13,105 bases of DNA from Thermoleophilia bacterium (GCA_007122215.1 SKUG01000107.1:1-13105), one strand, 5' to 3'; shown: positions 1 through 5,997, numbered from the stretch's first letter. Notes: a model not told the origin generated them from the sequence alone. Program-made: numbers and translations.

Positions 1-45
1 CAACCCGGATCGCAGGCCGGCGCCGACGCCGCTGCGCTGGAGCGA

Positions 46-60
46 CAGGCCGCCCGCCTG
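46..60 (-). terminator. Hairpin just downstream of tRNA-Glu
   Basis: CAGGC and GCCTG arms of 5 bp flank a 5-nt loop, starting 2 nt beyond the tRNA 3' end on the minus strand. No clear U-tract follows, so this may be a termination or 3'-processing element. The rest of bases 1-61 has no supportable gene: the two open forward frames either stop at 59-61 or run antisense through the tRNA. Confidence 0.3.
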
Positions 61-62
61 AG

Positions 63-135
63 TACCCCGTACGGGATTCGAACCCGTGCTGCCGGCGTGA
101 AAGGCCGGTGTCCTGGACCACTAGACGAACGGGGC
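63..135 (-). tRNA. tRNA-Glu (anticodon TTC)
   Basis: The reverse complement folds into a complete 73-nt cloverleaf. It has a 7-bp acceptor stem (GCCCCGT with ACGGGGT, the first pair being G-U), a D-arm containing TCTAGTGGTC, and a CCGGC/GCCGG anticodon stem around the loop CTTTCAC. A 4-nt variable loop and a 5-bp T-stem with TTCGAAT follow. The anticodon TTC lies at bases 99-101 and reads GAA/GAG, charging glutamate. The layout closely matches E. coli tRNA-Glu in length and loop sequence. CCA is not encoded, so it would be added by the nucleotidyltransferase. The gene lies head to head with the Rho-like gene, with 59 bp between them. Confidence 0.96.
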
Positions 136-149
136 GTGGCAATGGGCCC

Positions 150-155
150 AGTGTA
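150..155 (-). promoter_or_regulatory. Possible -10 box for tRNA-Glu
   Basis: Minus strand reads TACACT, a TANNNT-type -10, with its downstream edge 14 nt upstream of the mature tRNA 5' end. That spacing would allow a short leader removed by RNase P. No convincing -35 hexamer is seen 16-19 bp further upstream. Confidence 0.25.
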
Positions 156-194
156 CCCCACCGGTGCCCGGTCCGATGTGCGAGGCTGCCCTCC

Positions 195-1034
195 GTGAAC
201 CATCCCGCGACCCACCCACACCACCACGTTCCCCTCAACGAGGGCCAGGTCCCGCCATGGGCCCACGTCCTCGAGCTCGCCGCGCCGCTTGCGCTCGGCC
301 AGCGGGGGCTCGTCTGCGGCCCGGGCGGCTCGGGCCGCACCACCGTGCTGCAGCACCTTGCCAGCTGCCTCGCCCGGTCGGTGGACCGGATCGAGTGCGT
401 GCTCGTCGACGTGCGCATCGAGGAGCAGGTCGCGTGGCGTGAGCTGCTCCCGGACGCGCGGATCCACGCCAGCGACGCAAGTGCAGGCCCGGAGGAGCAT
501 GCGGAACTGACCGCGTGCTTCGCGGACGCGCTTCCCGCAGCGGACCAGGGAGCGCACGTGGGCATCGTCGTCGACTCGCTCGGCGGGCTCGCCCGGGCCC
601 TCAACGCCGTCGACACCGAGGTGGATCGCGTGCTCTCGGGTGGGCTCGCCGCGACGGCCCTGCAGGAGCTGCGACGCTGCTTCGCCGTGGCCCGGGCACT
701 GGAGGGAGCCGGTTCGGTCACCGTGCTGGCAACCGCACCCTCCGGGGACGCAGCCGAGCTCGACGCCGTCCTCGTCGAGGAGCTCGTGGGAACCGGCAAC
801 GCCGAGTGGCGGCTGCAGTCGGTACCCCACGCGCCGGAGCTCCTGCCGCTGGTCGACATCGAACGGTCCGGAAGCCGCTTCGAGGAGGAGATCCTGGGCG
901 AGGCCGCGGCCGCGCGCCGCGGTGCGCTGCGCGGCCGCCTGCTCGAGCATGGCGGGCTGGGCGGGCTCGGGCTGCTCGAGGACCAGCTCGAGCGACTCGG
1001 GGGACTCGACGCCATGCTCGACGCGCTGCGCTGA
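195..1034 (+). CDS. Rho-like ATPase-domain protein, catalytically altered and lacking the RNA-binding N-terminus
   Basis: The 279-residue product aligns colinearly with the C-terminal RecA-like domain of transcription terminator Rho. Seen in order: HVLELAAPLALGQRGL (24-39, Rho VLDLxxPIGxGQRGL), P-loop GPGGSGRTT (42-50), VDVRIEE (71-77, Rho IDERPEE), VVDSLGGLARALN (125-137, Rho LLDSITRLARAYN), RVLSGGLAATAL (145-156), EELVGTGN (195-202), DIERSGSRFEEE (221-232) and a C-terminal tail like Rho's. The cold-shock/OB RNA-binding region is absent. Key changes: Walker A Lys is Arg48, the catalytic Glu of DERPEE is Val73, the SITR Arg is Gly131, and the R-loop Lys is replaced within DAAELD. Retained: the Arg-valve Arg74, Walker B Asp127, and the Arg224/Arg228 finger region. 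The start is GTG195 with GAGG about 9 nt upstream; in-frame sequence further up overlaps the tRNA. Inference: a hexamer-like pseudo-ATPase or Rho partner. It could also be a decaying paralogue, though the frame is intact. Confidence 0.87.
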   Translation: MNHPATHPHHHVPLNEGQVPPWAHVLELAAPLALGQRGLVCGPGGSGRTTVLQHLASCLARSVDRIECVLVDVRIEEQVAWRELLPDARIHASDASAGPEEHAELTACFADALPAADQGAHVGIVVDSLGGLARALNAVDTEVDRVLSGGLAATALQELRRCFAVARALEGAGSVTVLATAPSGDAAELDAVLVEELVGTGNAEWRLQSVPHAPELLPLVDIERSGSRFEEEILGEAAAARRGALRGRLLEHGGLGGLGLLEDQLERLGGLDAMLDALR

Positions 1035-1042
1035 TCCGCACC

Positions 1043-1059
1043 CGGATGGCACCCATCCG
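1043..1059 (+). terminator. Hairpin after the Rho-like gene
   Basis: A perfect 7-bp stem, CGGATGG/CCATCCG, with a 3-nt loop, beginning 9 nt after the stop codon. There is no U-tract, as is usual for high-GC actinobacterial terminators. A 10-bp palindrome TACCCGGGTA follows at 1073-1082. Its right half includes TACGGT, a possible -10 for the hydrolase gene downstream. Confidence 0.4.
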
Positions 1060-1134
1060 CCAGCGAATCCGATACCCGGGTACGGTGCACGCCCCCGGCA
1101 CGACGACCAGCTGGGGTGGACGCCGGGACGAGGG

Positions 1135-1890
1135 ATGGAACAAGCAGTGCTCAGCTCGGGAATCGCACGCGCGATCGAACGCCGGCTCGGACCGGATGCA
1201 CCGGCATGGGAGCTGCTGCCCGCAACCGGATCGGCCCCTCGCACAGGATCGCCTCCTGGCGCCCTGCTGGCCGTCCACGGTGGCGGCTGGGCATGGGTGG
1301 GGCCCGAGACCCTGCCGGCGATGCATGCGGCTGCAGGCCGCTACCAGGCTGCTGGCTGGGACGTGCTGAACGTCGACTACCGGGCCGGGGCCCGTTCCAT
1401 CGAGGACGTGGGCGCCTTCGCGGACGCCCTGCGCAGCGCCCTTGGCCCGCGCCTGCCCATGGGCATGTACGGGGTGTCGGCGGGCGGACACCTTGCCCTG
1501 CTCACCGCAGCCCGCAGGGACGATGTCCGCTTCATCGTGGCCGAGGGTGCACCCACCGACCTGCGCCGGCTCACCGACACCCCCGAGGCCCAGACGGTGG
1601 GCCGGCTCGCACGCGACGCCTTCGGCAGCTCGCCCGCCCGGCTCGCGGAGCTGAGCCCGGCCCATCCACCGGTTGCTGCCCGCATCGGTGCACGGCTGCT
1701 GCTGGCGACCAGCGCGGCAGACGCGATCGTGCCTCCAGGCCAGGTGGGGCTGATGGTGCGGGCCCGCCCGGACATCACGACGGGGATGGTGCTGGAGGCC
1801 GGGGCACGGCCGTTCATCCACGCCGGTGTCAGCGATGCGGCGTGGGCACGCTTCCGACTCGCTGAGCAAGCGCTGCGGCAGCTGCGCTGA
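1135..1890 (+). CDS. Alpha/beta hydrolase (esterase/lipase-like)
   Basis: A 251-residue alpha/beta-hydrolase-fold enzyme, probably a cytoplasmic carboxylesterase or related hydrolase since no signal peptide is seen. The oxyanion-hole motif HGGGW lies at 48-52, as in the hormone-sensitive-lipase/carboxylesterase group. The nucleophile elbow GVSAGG puts the catalytic serine at Ser115. The acid is probably Asp196, in TSAADAIVPP, and the base His229, in PFIHAG. Spacing and order match the fold, so the triad appears complete. ATG1135 is preceded by GGGACGAGGG. In-frame sequence upstream overlaps the previous gene in a shadow frame, so the longer start is not credible. It stands 100 bp after the Rho-like gene behind a terminator-like hairpin, so the two may not be cotranscribed. 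The substrate cannot be told. Confidence 0.85.
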   Translation: MEQAVLSSGIARAIERRLGPDAPAWELLPATGSAPRTGSPPGALLAVHGGGWAWVGPETLPAMHAAAGRYQAAGWDVLNVDYRAGARSIEDVGAFADALRSALGPRLPMGMYGVSAGGHLALLTAARRDDVRFIVAEGAPTDLRRLTDTPEAQTVGRLARDAFGSSPARLAELSPAHPPVAARIGARLLLATSAADAIVPPGQVGLMVRARPDITTGMVLEAGARPFIHAGVSDAAWARFRLAEQALRQLR

Positions 1891-2173
1891 CACCACCCAG
1901 CACGACGCCACTGGCTGCCACGAGCAGGCCGCCTGTCCCGCTGCCGGGGGCATCGGAGAGCACGCCGATGCCAAGCCCGGCCAGCACGAAGGCAGCACCG
2001 AGCCCCAGCATCATGCCCCCAACCGGCCCGCTGGGGGCTCGCAGGGGCCGCGCCTGTGCAGGCGGCGTGGGTGCCAGCCGGGCCGCGGTGAAGACCGCCA
2101 GGGCCAGCATCGGGATCAGGACGATCCCGATCAGCAGGTACATGGGCAGGAGTGGTTCCATCTCCCGTTCCAT
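1829..2173 (-). CDS. Small three-helix membrane protein, unknown function
   Basis: A 114-residue product with three strongly hydrophobic segments, at about 8-30, 51-72 and 81-102. They are separated by an Arg/Pro-rich loop (32-50) and a short Gly/Ser/Asp turn (73-80). No cleavable signal peptide or catalytic motif is visible, and no family is recognised. ATG2173 is chosen because CCAGGG lies 6 nt upstream; a second in-frame ATG four codons later is also possible. The gene is convergent with the alpha/beta hydrolase and its last 62 bp overlap that gene's 3' end on the opposite strand. The overlap weakens confidence slightly, but the regular helix pattern argues for a real gene. Confidence 0.6.
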   Translation of the reverse strand: MEREMEPLLPMYLLIGIVLIPMLALAVFTAARLAPTPPAQARPLRAPSGPVGGMMLGLGAAFVLAGLGIGVLSDAPGSGTGGLLVAASGVVLGGVSAAAAALAQRVGSVPTPHR

Positions 2174-2293
2174 CGGCAGCCCTGGACGCTTCCGTTACCC
2201 CTCCTCCACAGCTTGGCCGGTTTCCGCTGCCCGGCCCGCGCAGGTCCGCCGTCACAGGGACCGCTCGACGCGGCAGGGATCGCCTGCACCCGG

Positions 2294-2299
2294 TAGCCT
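2294..2299 (+). promoter_or_regulatory. Possible -10 box
   Basis: TAGCCT fits the TANNNT pattern and lies about 55 bp upstream of the GTG of the next plus-strand gene, leaving a leader of roughly 50 nt. No good -35 is seen at the usual distance. The rest of the divergent gap 2174-2354 shows nothing else I can name. Confidence 0.25.
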
Positions 2300-2354
2300 G
2301 CCGGACAGGACCGGGCCGTCGCCCGCAGGCAGCGACCAGAAGACGGAGGACGTC

Positions 2355-2963
2355 GTGACACGACCAGGCACGAGTGCCCACGAGGATCCGGCAGGACATG
2401 CGCGCATGACGCTCGAGCTTGCAGGCGCGCTCTACCCGTCGATCGCCCACCTGGAGGATGCCGACCGGGGCACGTGGCAGCTGGCCGACCAGCCTGGCGT
2501 CGCCTGGTTCGTGCGCAGCGGCGACGACGTGATCGGGCACCGATCGCTGGGGCTGCCGACGGAGGTCGTGCCGGTCGTCTCACACCTCGCGGGCGAGCTC
2601 GAGCGGATCCTCGGCGGCGACCTGCGCAGCAACAGCCACCTTCCCGGGCTGCTGATTGCCGCGATGCTGCTGGCCGATGCCGACGTGCTCGAGCGGCTGG
2701 GCGCGGACCAGGTCGTGCGGCGCCCTGCCCGCGTGCATGCGCTCGACGAGGATGCGGGCCGACACGACCCGGAGCTGGAGCCCCACGACGCTGCGCTACG
2801 CGTCTGGGCCCCGGTCAGCGTCGATGGGAACGGGGCTGCCGTCCCATCCTGGCCAACGGTGCTGGAGGTCGCCTTCCAGAGCGGCCGCCGCCCGCGCTAC
2901 GTCCCGTGGGAGGGTGCCGGCCTCACCGGCAACCGTCCGGTCGACCTGCGGCACGACCGGTAG
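2355..2963 (+). CDS. Conserved-looking hypothetical protein, 202 aa
   Basis: Unrecognised, probably soluble protein. A short polar N-terminus leads into MTLELAGALYPSIAHLED (18-35), then a mixed alpha/beta-looking region with WQLADQPGVAWFVRSGDDV (41-59). A helix-rich stretch follows at about 76-115. The C-terminal third is rich in Pro, Asp and Arg and less structured. No signal peptide, transmembrane helix, P-loop or cysteine motif is present. GTG2355 is favoured by GGAGGA (2345-2350) 4 nt upstream; ATG2406 is a weaker alternative. Third codon positions stay G/C-rich to the end, which supports this strand over a competing 100-codon reverse frame across its 3' end. It sits alone between a divergent membrane-protein gene and the convergent ABC exporter. 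Confidence 0.65.
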   Translation: MTRPGTSAHEDPAGHARMTLELAGALYPSIAHLEDADRGTWQLADQPGVAWFVRSGDDVIGHRSLGLPTEVVPVVSHLAGELERILGGDLRSNSHLPGLLIAAMLLADADVLERLGADQVVRRPARVHALDEDAGRHDPELEPHDAALRVWAPVSVDGNGAAVPSWPTVLEVAFQSGRRPRYVPWEGAGLTGNRPVDLRHDR

Positions 2964-3050
2964 GGGCGCCACGGGTGCAGGAGCGACCTCGCCCGCCGGC
3001 GTTGGCTGCTCGAACATCGCCGCGGCGCTGCTGGTGGTGATTGACGGTGA

Positions 3051-3060
3051 TTCCATGGAA
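3051..3060. other. Perfect 10-bp palindrome in the convergent gap
   Basis: TTCCATGGAA lies in the 224-bp gap 2964-3187 between convergent genes and is embedded in a locally AT-richer stretch (about 3039-3065) that stands out against its surroundings. TTGACG is adjacent at 3041-3046, but no -10 follows it at normal spacing. It could be an operator or a chance palindrome. No gene can be supported in this gap. Confidence 0.2.
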
Positions 3061-3149
3061 ATCGAGTGCTCCCCCCGCGAGTGGCCGATGCCATCCACCC
3101 CCGGGTATCGAGGCGTGTGCTGGTTCCGTCACGGCCAGAACGGGCCACT

Positions 3150-3162
3150 CCGCGGGCCGCGG
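3150..3162. terminator. GC-rich hairpin between convergent genes
   Basis: CCGCG/CGCGG arms around a 3-nt loop, located about 26 bp beyond the exporter permease stop on the minus strand. It lacks a U-tract. It could serve transcription arriving from either side. Confidence 0.25.
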
Positions 3163-3179
3163 TGCGCGCCATCGGCCCC

Positions 3180-3196
3180 GACGCCCGTCAGGCGTC
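3180..3196 (-). terminator. Hairpin spanning the permease stop codon
   Basis: On the minus strand GACGCC and GGCGTC form a 6-bp stem whose 5-nt loop holds the TGA stop of the exporter permease. It may act with the hairpin at 3150-3162 as a terminator, or stabilise the mRNA 3' end. Confidence 0.3.
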
Positions 3197-3949
3197 GCGT
3201 CCGCTGGCGTAGCGGGGCTCCCAGCGGAATCCCCCCACGGCCACCGCGATGCCCGCGACCGTCCAGGCCACGAGTATCGCGTGGTGCATCCCCCAGCCAA
3301 GCGCCGGTGTTCCCCCAAGGTACGACGCACGGACCAGTTCGACAAGGTGATGGAGCGGCAACGCCGTGCCCACCGCCTCGATGGCCCGGGGAAGCCCGTC
3401 GATCGGGAAGAAGACCCCGCTGATGAACACCAGCGGCAGGTAGATCGCGTTGGTCAGGGCCGGTGCTGCCTCCCCGCTCGGGATCCGGGTCGCCACCGCC
3501 ATCCCCAGCGCTGCCATCGAGCCGATCCCGACCACGACGGCTGCCAGCAGCGCAGGCAGCTGGGCCGGCAGGGCGATCCCCAGCACGACCACCGCCACCA
3601 CCACCAGCACGGCGACTTCGAGCAGCGTGACGATCCCCACGCTCAGGACCTTGGCCGCGACCAGGCCACCAGGCGACAGGGGTGTGGCCACGAGCGTCTT
3701 GAGGATGCCCATGTCCCGGTGGTAGGCCACGGCGATCGCCAGCGCCTGGAACGCCACCGAGGCCACCCCCATGGCGATCACGCCGGTCGCGACGAACTCC
3801 AGGCGTTCGGGGCCTCCGTCGCCTCGTCCCAGGGCGAGCCCGAGCAGCACCAGCAGCATCACCGGGAAGACGAACGTGAAGAACACCCCGGAGCGGTTGC
3901 GCCAGAAGACCAGCTGCTCGTAGCGGGCCTGGTGGAGGATGCGTCCCAT
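3188..3949 (-). CDS. ABC-2 type exporter permease
   Basis: A 253-residue integral membrane subunit of an ABC exporter. It has about six hydrophobic helices, near residues 21-41, 52-76, 98-127, 131-155, 165-182 and 224-240. The N-terminal amphipathic stretch before the first helix (ARYEQLVFWRNRSG) and the FISGVFFPIDGLP segment (175-187) before the last periplasmic-side region are typical of ABC-2 permeases of the drug, polyketide or polysaccharide exporter type. The ATG overlaps the ATPase stop in TGATG, so the two are translationally coupled and almost certainly form one transporter. The substrate is not determinable from sequence. Confidence 0.92.
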   Translation of the reverse strand: MGRILHQARYEQLVFWRNRSGVFFTFVFPVMLLVLLGLALGRGDGGPERLEFVATGVIAMGVASVAFQALAIAVAYHRDMGILKTLVATPLSPGGLVAAKVLSVGIVTLLEVAVLVVVAVVVLGIALPAQLPALLAAVVVGIGSMAALGMAVATRIPSGEAAPALTNAIYLPLVFISGVFFPIDGLPRAIEAVGTALPLHHLVELVRASYLGGTPALGWGMHHAILVAWTVAGIAVAVGGFRWEPRYASGRDA

Positions 3950-4917
3950 CAGCGCTCCCCGTCCTTCGTGGCAGTGAGCACCCGGTAGCTGTCCTCCAGC
4001 GATGGGGGACGGACCTCCAGCCCGTCGAGCGGGTGGCCGACGCTGCGCGACCATGCGGCAAGCACGGCGAGCAGCGGTGCCGGGTCGGCAGCCAGCGCCT
4101 CGAGGCGGTGTCCGTCCCCAGCGACCTCGAGGTCGGCCTCGACGTCCGGGCCCAGGTCCGGGGGAAGCCGGGGGGCATCGGGCGGCAGCTCGAGCACGAT
4201 GCGACTGCGCAGGCCGAGCCGGCGGGCGATGCCGTCGGAGCTGCCCGACGCGACGGTCGCGCCCGCAGCCACCACCGTCACCGAGCCAGACAGCTGCTGT
4301 GCCTCCTCGAGGTAGTGGGTGGTCAGCAGCACCCCGCGGCCATCTGCCGCAAGCCCGCGGATCACCTCCCACATCGCCTCCCGGGCAGCAGGGTCGAATC
4401 CCGTGGTGGGCTCGTCGAGCACCAGCAGCCTGGGGTATCCGGCAAGTGCCACGGCGAGGTCCAGCCGGCGTCGCTCCCCCCCGGAGAGGCTCCGGACACG
4501 GCGTCCGGCCCGGTGCGCGAGCCCGGCGAGCTCGAGCATCTCCCCGAGCGGTCGGGGCCGGTCACGCAGCCCGCGGTGCATCTCCAGGGTCTCGCGCACG
4601 CTCAGGTAGGGATAGTGCCCACCCTCCTGGGGGACCATCCCGATCTCCCGCCGGATCGCGCGCCGCCCCGTCGCGGTGGCCGGGTCGTGGCCGAGCACGC
4701 GCACGGTTCCGGCGTCAGCCGCACAGAAGCCCAGGACGACATCCAGCGTGGTGGTCTTCCCGGCGCCGTTGGGGCCCAGCAGCGCGTGAACCTGCCCGGC
4801 CTCCACGGTCAGGCTGACGTCGCGCACTGCCCGCACGGACCCCCGGCTGGCCGCAAGCCCCTCCACGGCGAGCAGCGGGTCCGGGGCGGCCTCGGTCGGG
4901 TGTTGGGCATCGTCCAC
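3949..4917 (-). CDS. ABC exporter ATP-binding protein (DrrA-like)
   Basis: A 322-residue ATPase that powers the adjacent permease. Walker A is GPNGAGKT (48-55), the Q-loop Gln is 97 (MVPQEGG), the signature is LSGGERRR (144-151), Walker B LLVLDEP is 164-170 with catalytic Glu169, and the H-loop His is 201 (TTHYLEEA). All catalytic residues are intact. A C-terminal extension of about 100 residues (after 220) ends in LEDSYRVLTATKD, the arrangement of DrrA/multidrug-type ATPases of ABC-2 exporters. The start is GTG4917; AGGA lies 8 nt upstream, and a -10-like TAGGAT covers the same bases, so the message may be leaderless. It follows the LysM gene by 90 bp on the same strand, separated by a hairpin. 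Confidence 0.94.
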   Translation of the reverse strand: MDDAQHPTEAAPDPLLAVEGLAASRGSVRAVRDVSLTVEAGQVHALLGPNGAGKTTTLDVVLGFCAADAGTVRVLGHDPATATGRRAIRREIGMVPQEGGHYPYLSVRETLEMHRGLRDRPRPLGEMLELAGLAHRAGRRVRSLSGGERRRLDLAVALAGYPRLLVLDEPTTGFDPAAREAMWEVIRGLAADGRGVLLTTHYLEEAQQLSGSVTVVAAGATVASGSSDGIARRLGLRSRIVLELPPDAPRLPPDLGPDVEADLEVAGDGHRLEALAADPAPLLAVLAAWSRSVGHPLDGLEVRPPSLEDSYRVLTATKDGER

Positions 4918-4923
4918 GGCGCG

Positions 4924-4929
4924 ATCCTA
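4924..4929 (-). promoter_or_regulatory. Possible -10 box giving a leaderless ABC exporter mRNA
   Basis: TAGGAT on the minus strand ends 6 nt before GTG4917, the distance expected if transcription starts at the first coding base. No strong -35 is seen. The AGGA within it could instead be a Shine-Dalgarno sequence. Confidence 0.35.
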
Positions 4930-4968
4930 CGGGAGGCTGCACCCGACACCGGGACCGGACGCATGCCA

Positions 4969-4986
4969 CGGGGCGCTCCTGCCCCG
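4969..4986 (-). terminator. Hairpin after the LysM gene
   Basis: CGGGGC and GCCCCG form a perfect 6-bp stem with a 6-nt loop, 21 nt past the LysM stop on the minus strand. No U-tract follows. It probably limits read-through from the LysM gene into the ABC exporter. Confidence 0.4.
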
Positions 4987-5007
4987 CTCTTGAGGGTGCC
5001 CCGTTCG

Positions 5008-5913
5008 CTAGCCGAGGACGTTGATCTGCGCATCGACAGATGCTGCGACGTCGGGCTGGTCGCCGCCGTCCGCAGCAGGTGCCATCCCGGCTGGCGCTGC
5101 CCCGGTGTGGGCCGCGATGCTGGCCACCATGTTCTGCTGCATCGACAGCAGCGCAGACGAGATTGCCTCCGACGCCCGCATCCACGAGTGGTAGAGCGCG
5201 ACCATCTCCATCTGGGCCGCGTGCATGCGCTGGTAGGCGTCGAGCCGCTGCTCGTAGCCGTAACGGAAGTCATTGACGACGGCGCCCAGCTCCTGGATGC
5301 GGGCAGACTCCCGTGCCATGTCGCGTTGGATGGCCACGCGGCTCTGGTCGAGGTTCAGGATCATCGCCGACTCCATCGCCGCCGGGACCCGCACGAAGCC
5401 GTACCCGACGTTGCCCGTGTCGATCTCGATCACGTTGGAGGGGTTGGCGGCTGCAACCTGCATCAGGGCCCGCACGCCGCTGCCAGCGGTGTCCCCGGGT
5501 GCGGCTGCCGGCTGCGACACGGGTGCGGGAGTCGCCGGGCTCCCCGCCCGGGCGTTGCCGCCGCCAGAAGCGCCTTCTGCGGCAGGTGCTGCCCCGTCAT
5601 CGGCAGCTGCTTCCTCGCCTGCTGCGTCCGCGTCGTCGCGTTCCCGTGAGGCCGACTCGGTCCGGGATGGAGGCGTCGCCCGCGTCGTGCTGGCACCGGC
5701 TGCTGCAGAGCGGGCACCGGAGTCGCCACCGCCACCCGGAACCTTCAGGACCTGGCCAGGATGGATGAGGTCGGGGTTCGAGATGATGTCGCGGTTCGCA
5801 TCGTAGAGCTGCCGCCAGGACAGCCCGAGCTCGCGTCCGATCCGCGACAGGTTGTCACCTCGCTTGACCGTATAGGTCGCGGGCTTCGCTGATGCACTGC
5901 TGACGTCCGCCAC
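5008..5913 (-). CDS. LysM-domain protein with an unrecognised C-terminal helical domain
   Basis: A 301-residue protein. An N-terminal LysM domain spans about 12-59 (YTVKRGDNLSRI, then SNPDLIHPGQVLKVP), the fold that binds peptidoglycan or chitin-type glycans. A disordered Ala/Ser/Glu/Pro linker covers 60-145. The conserved-looking C-terminal part (147-268) opens with IEIDTGNVGYGFVRVP, then long Met- and Gln-rich amphipathic helices ending in LLSMQQNMVASI. No signal peptide or transmembrane segment precedes the LysM, so the protein is either cytoplasmic or exported without a Sec signal. GTG5913 is supported by AGGGGA just upstream and by a promoter at 5969-5997. Neighbours are a cell-wall hydrolase, a glycosidase and an exporter, suggesting an envelope role. 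The C-terminal domain is not one I recognise. Confidence 0.85.
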   Translation of the reverse strand: MADVSSASAKPATYTVKRGDNLSRIGRELGLSWRQLYDANRDIISNPDLIHPGQVLKVPGGGGDSGARSAAAGASTTRATPPSRTESASRERDDADAAGEEAAADDGAAPAAEGASGGGNARAGSPATPAPVSQPAAAPGDTAGSGVRALMQVAAANPSNVIEIDTGNVGYGFVRVPAAMESAMILNLDQSRVAIQRDMARESARIQELGAVVNDFRYGYEQRLDAYQRMHAAQMEMVALYHSWMRASEAISSALLSMQQNMVASIAAHTGAAPAGMAPAADGGDQPDVAASVDAQINVLG

Positions 5914-5937
5914 GATTCCCCTGCGTGTTCCCCCACG

Positions 5938-5959
5938 GGCATACCGTCCCTGGCATGCC
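5938..5959 (-). other. Leader hairpin of the LysM gene
   Basis: Arms of 8 nt (5938-5945 and 5952-5959) pair with a single A-C mismatch around a 6-nt loop. The element lies between the predicted transcription start and the ribosome binding site of the LysM gene, 24 nt upstream of its GTG. It could stabilise the 5' end, attenuate, or terminate transcripts arriving from the propeller gene. Confidence 0.4.
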
Positions 5960-5968
5960 GCTCCCCCT

Positions 5969-5997
5969 ACGGTACGACGACCGCATCGGATCGGCAA
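5969..5997 (-). promoter_or_regulatory. Promoter of the LysM gene
   Basis: On the minus strand a -35 TTGCCG (5992-5997) and a -10 TACCGT (5969-5974) are separated by exactly 17 bp, a good match to the housekeeping actinobacterial pattern TTGACR-17-TANNNT. The start site would fall near 5962, giving a leader of about 50 nt. This is the best promoter seen in the window and argues that the LysM gene is transcribed independently of the propeller gene. Confidence 0.5.

Noticed and set aside
1..61. Open forward frame encoding an Ala-rich stretch at the left edge
   Set aside because: It would have to run antisense through the entire tRNA-Glu before stopping near 196; the alternative frame stops at 59-61 but is too short to judge.
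63..135. tRNA-Glu as an integration site for a mobile island
   Set aside because: The tRNA 3' end faces the left edge, no integrase is present and no duplicated tRNA tail was seen in the window.
718..1998. Long reverse frame opposite the Rho-like and hydrolase genes
   Set aside because: Composition is Arg/Ala/Pro-rich shadow of two well-supported plus-strand genes with recognisable motifs.
2796..3098. 100-codon reverse frame (starting MDGIGHSRGEH) over the end of the 202-aa gene
   Set aside because: Its third-position composition is poorer than that of the plus-strand gene over the shared stretch, its sequence is low-complexity, and the GG run before the ATG is too close to serve as a ribosome binding site.
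4033..5649. 538-codon plus-strand frame across the ABC exporter and LysM genes
   Set aside because: It is a high-GC antisense shadow; the minus-strand ATPase and LysM genes have full motif sets, starts and spacing.
5952..5959. GGCATGCC as a dispersed regulatory repeat
   Set aside because: It occurs in two leaders but also inside the GH31 coding region; an 8-bp GC-rich palindrome is easily met by chance.
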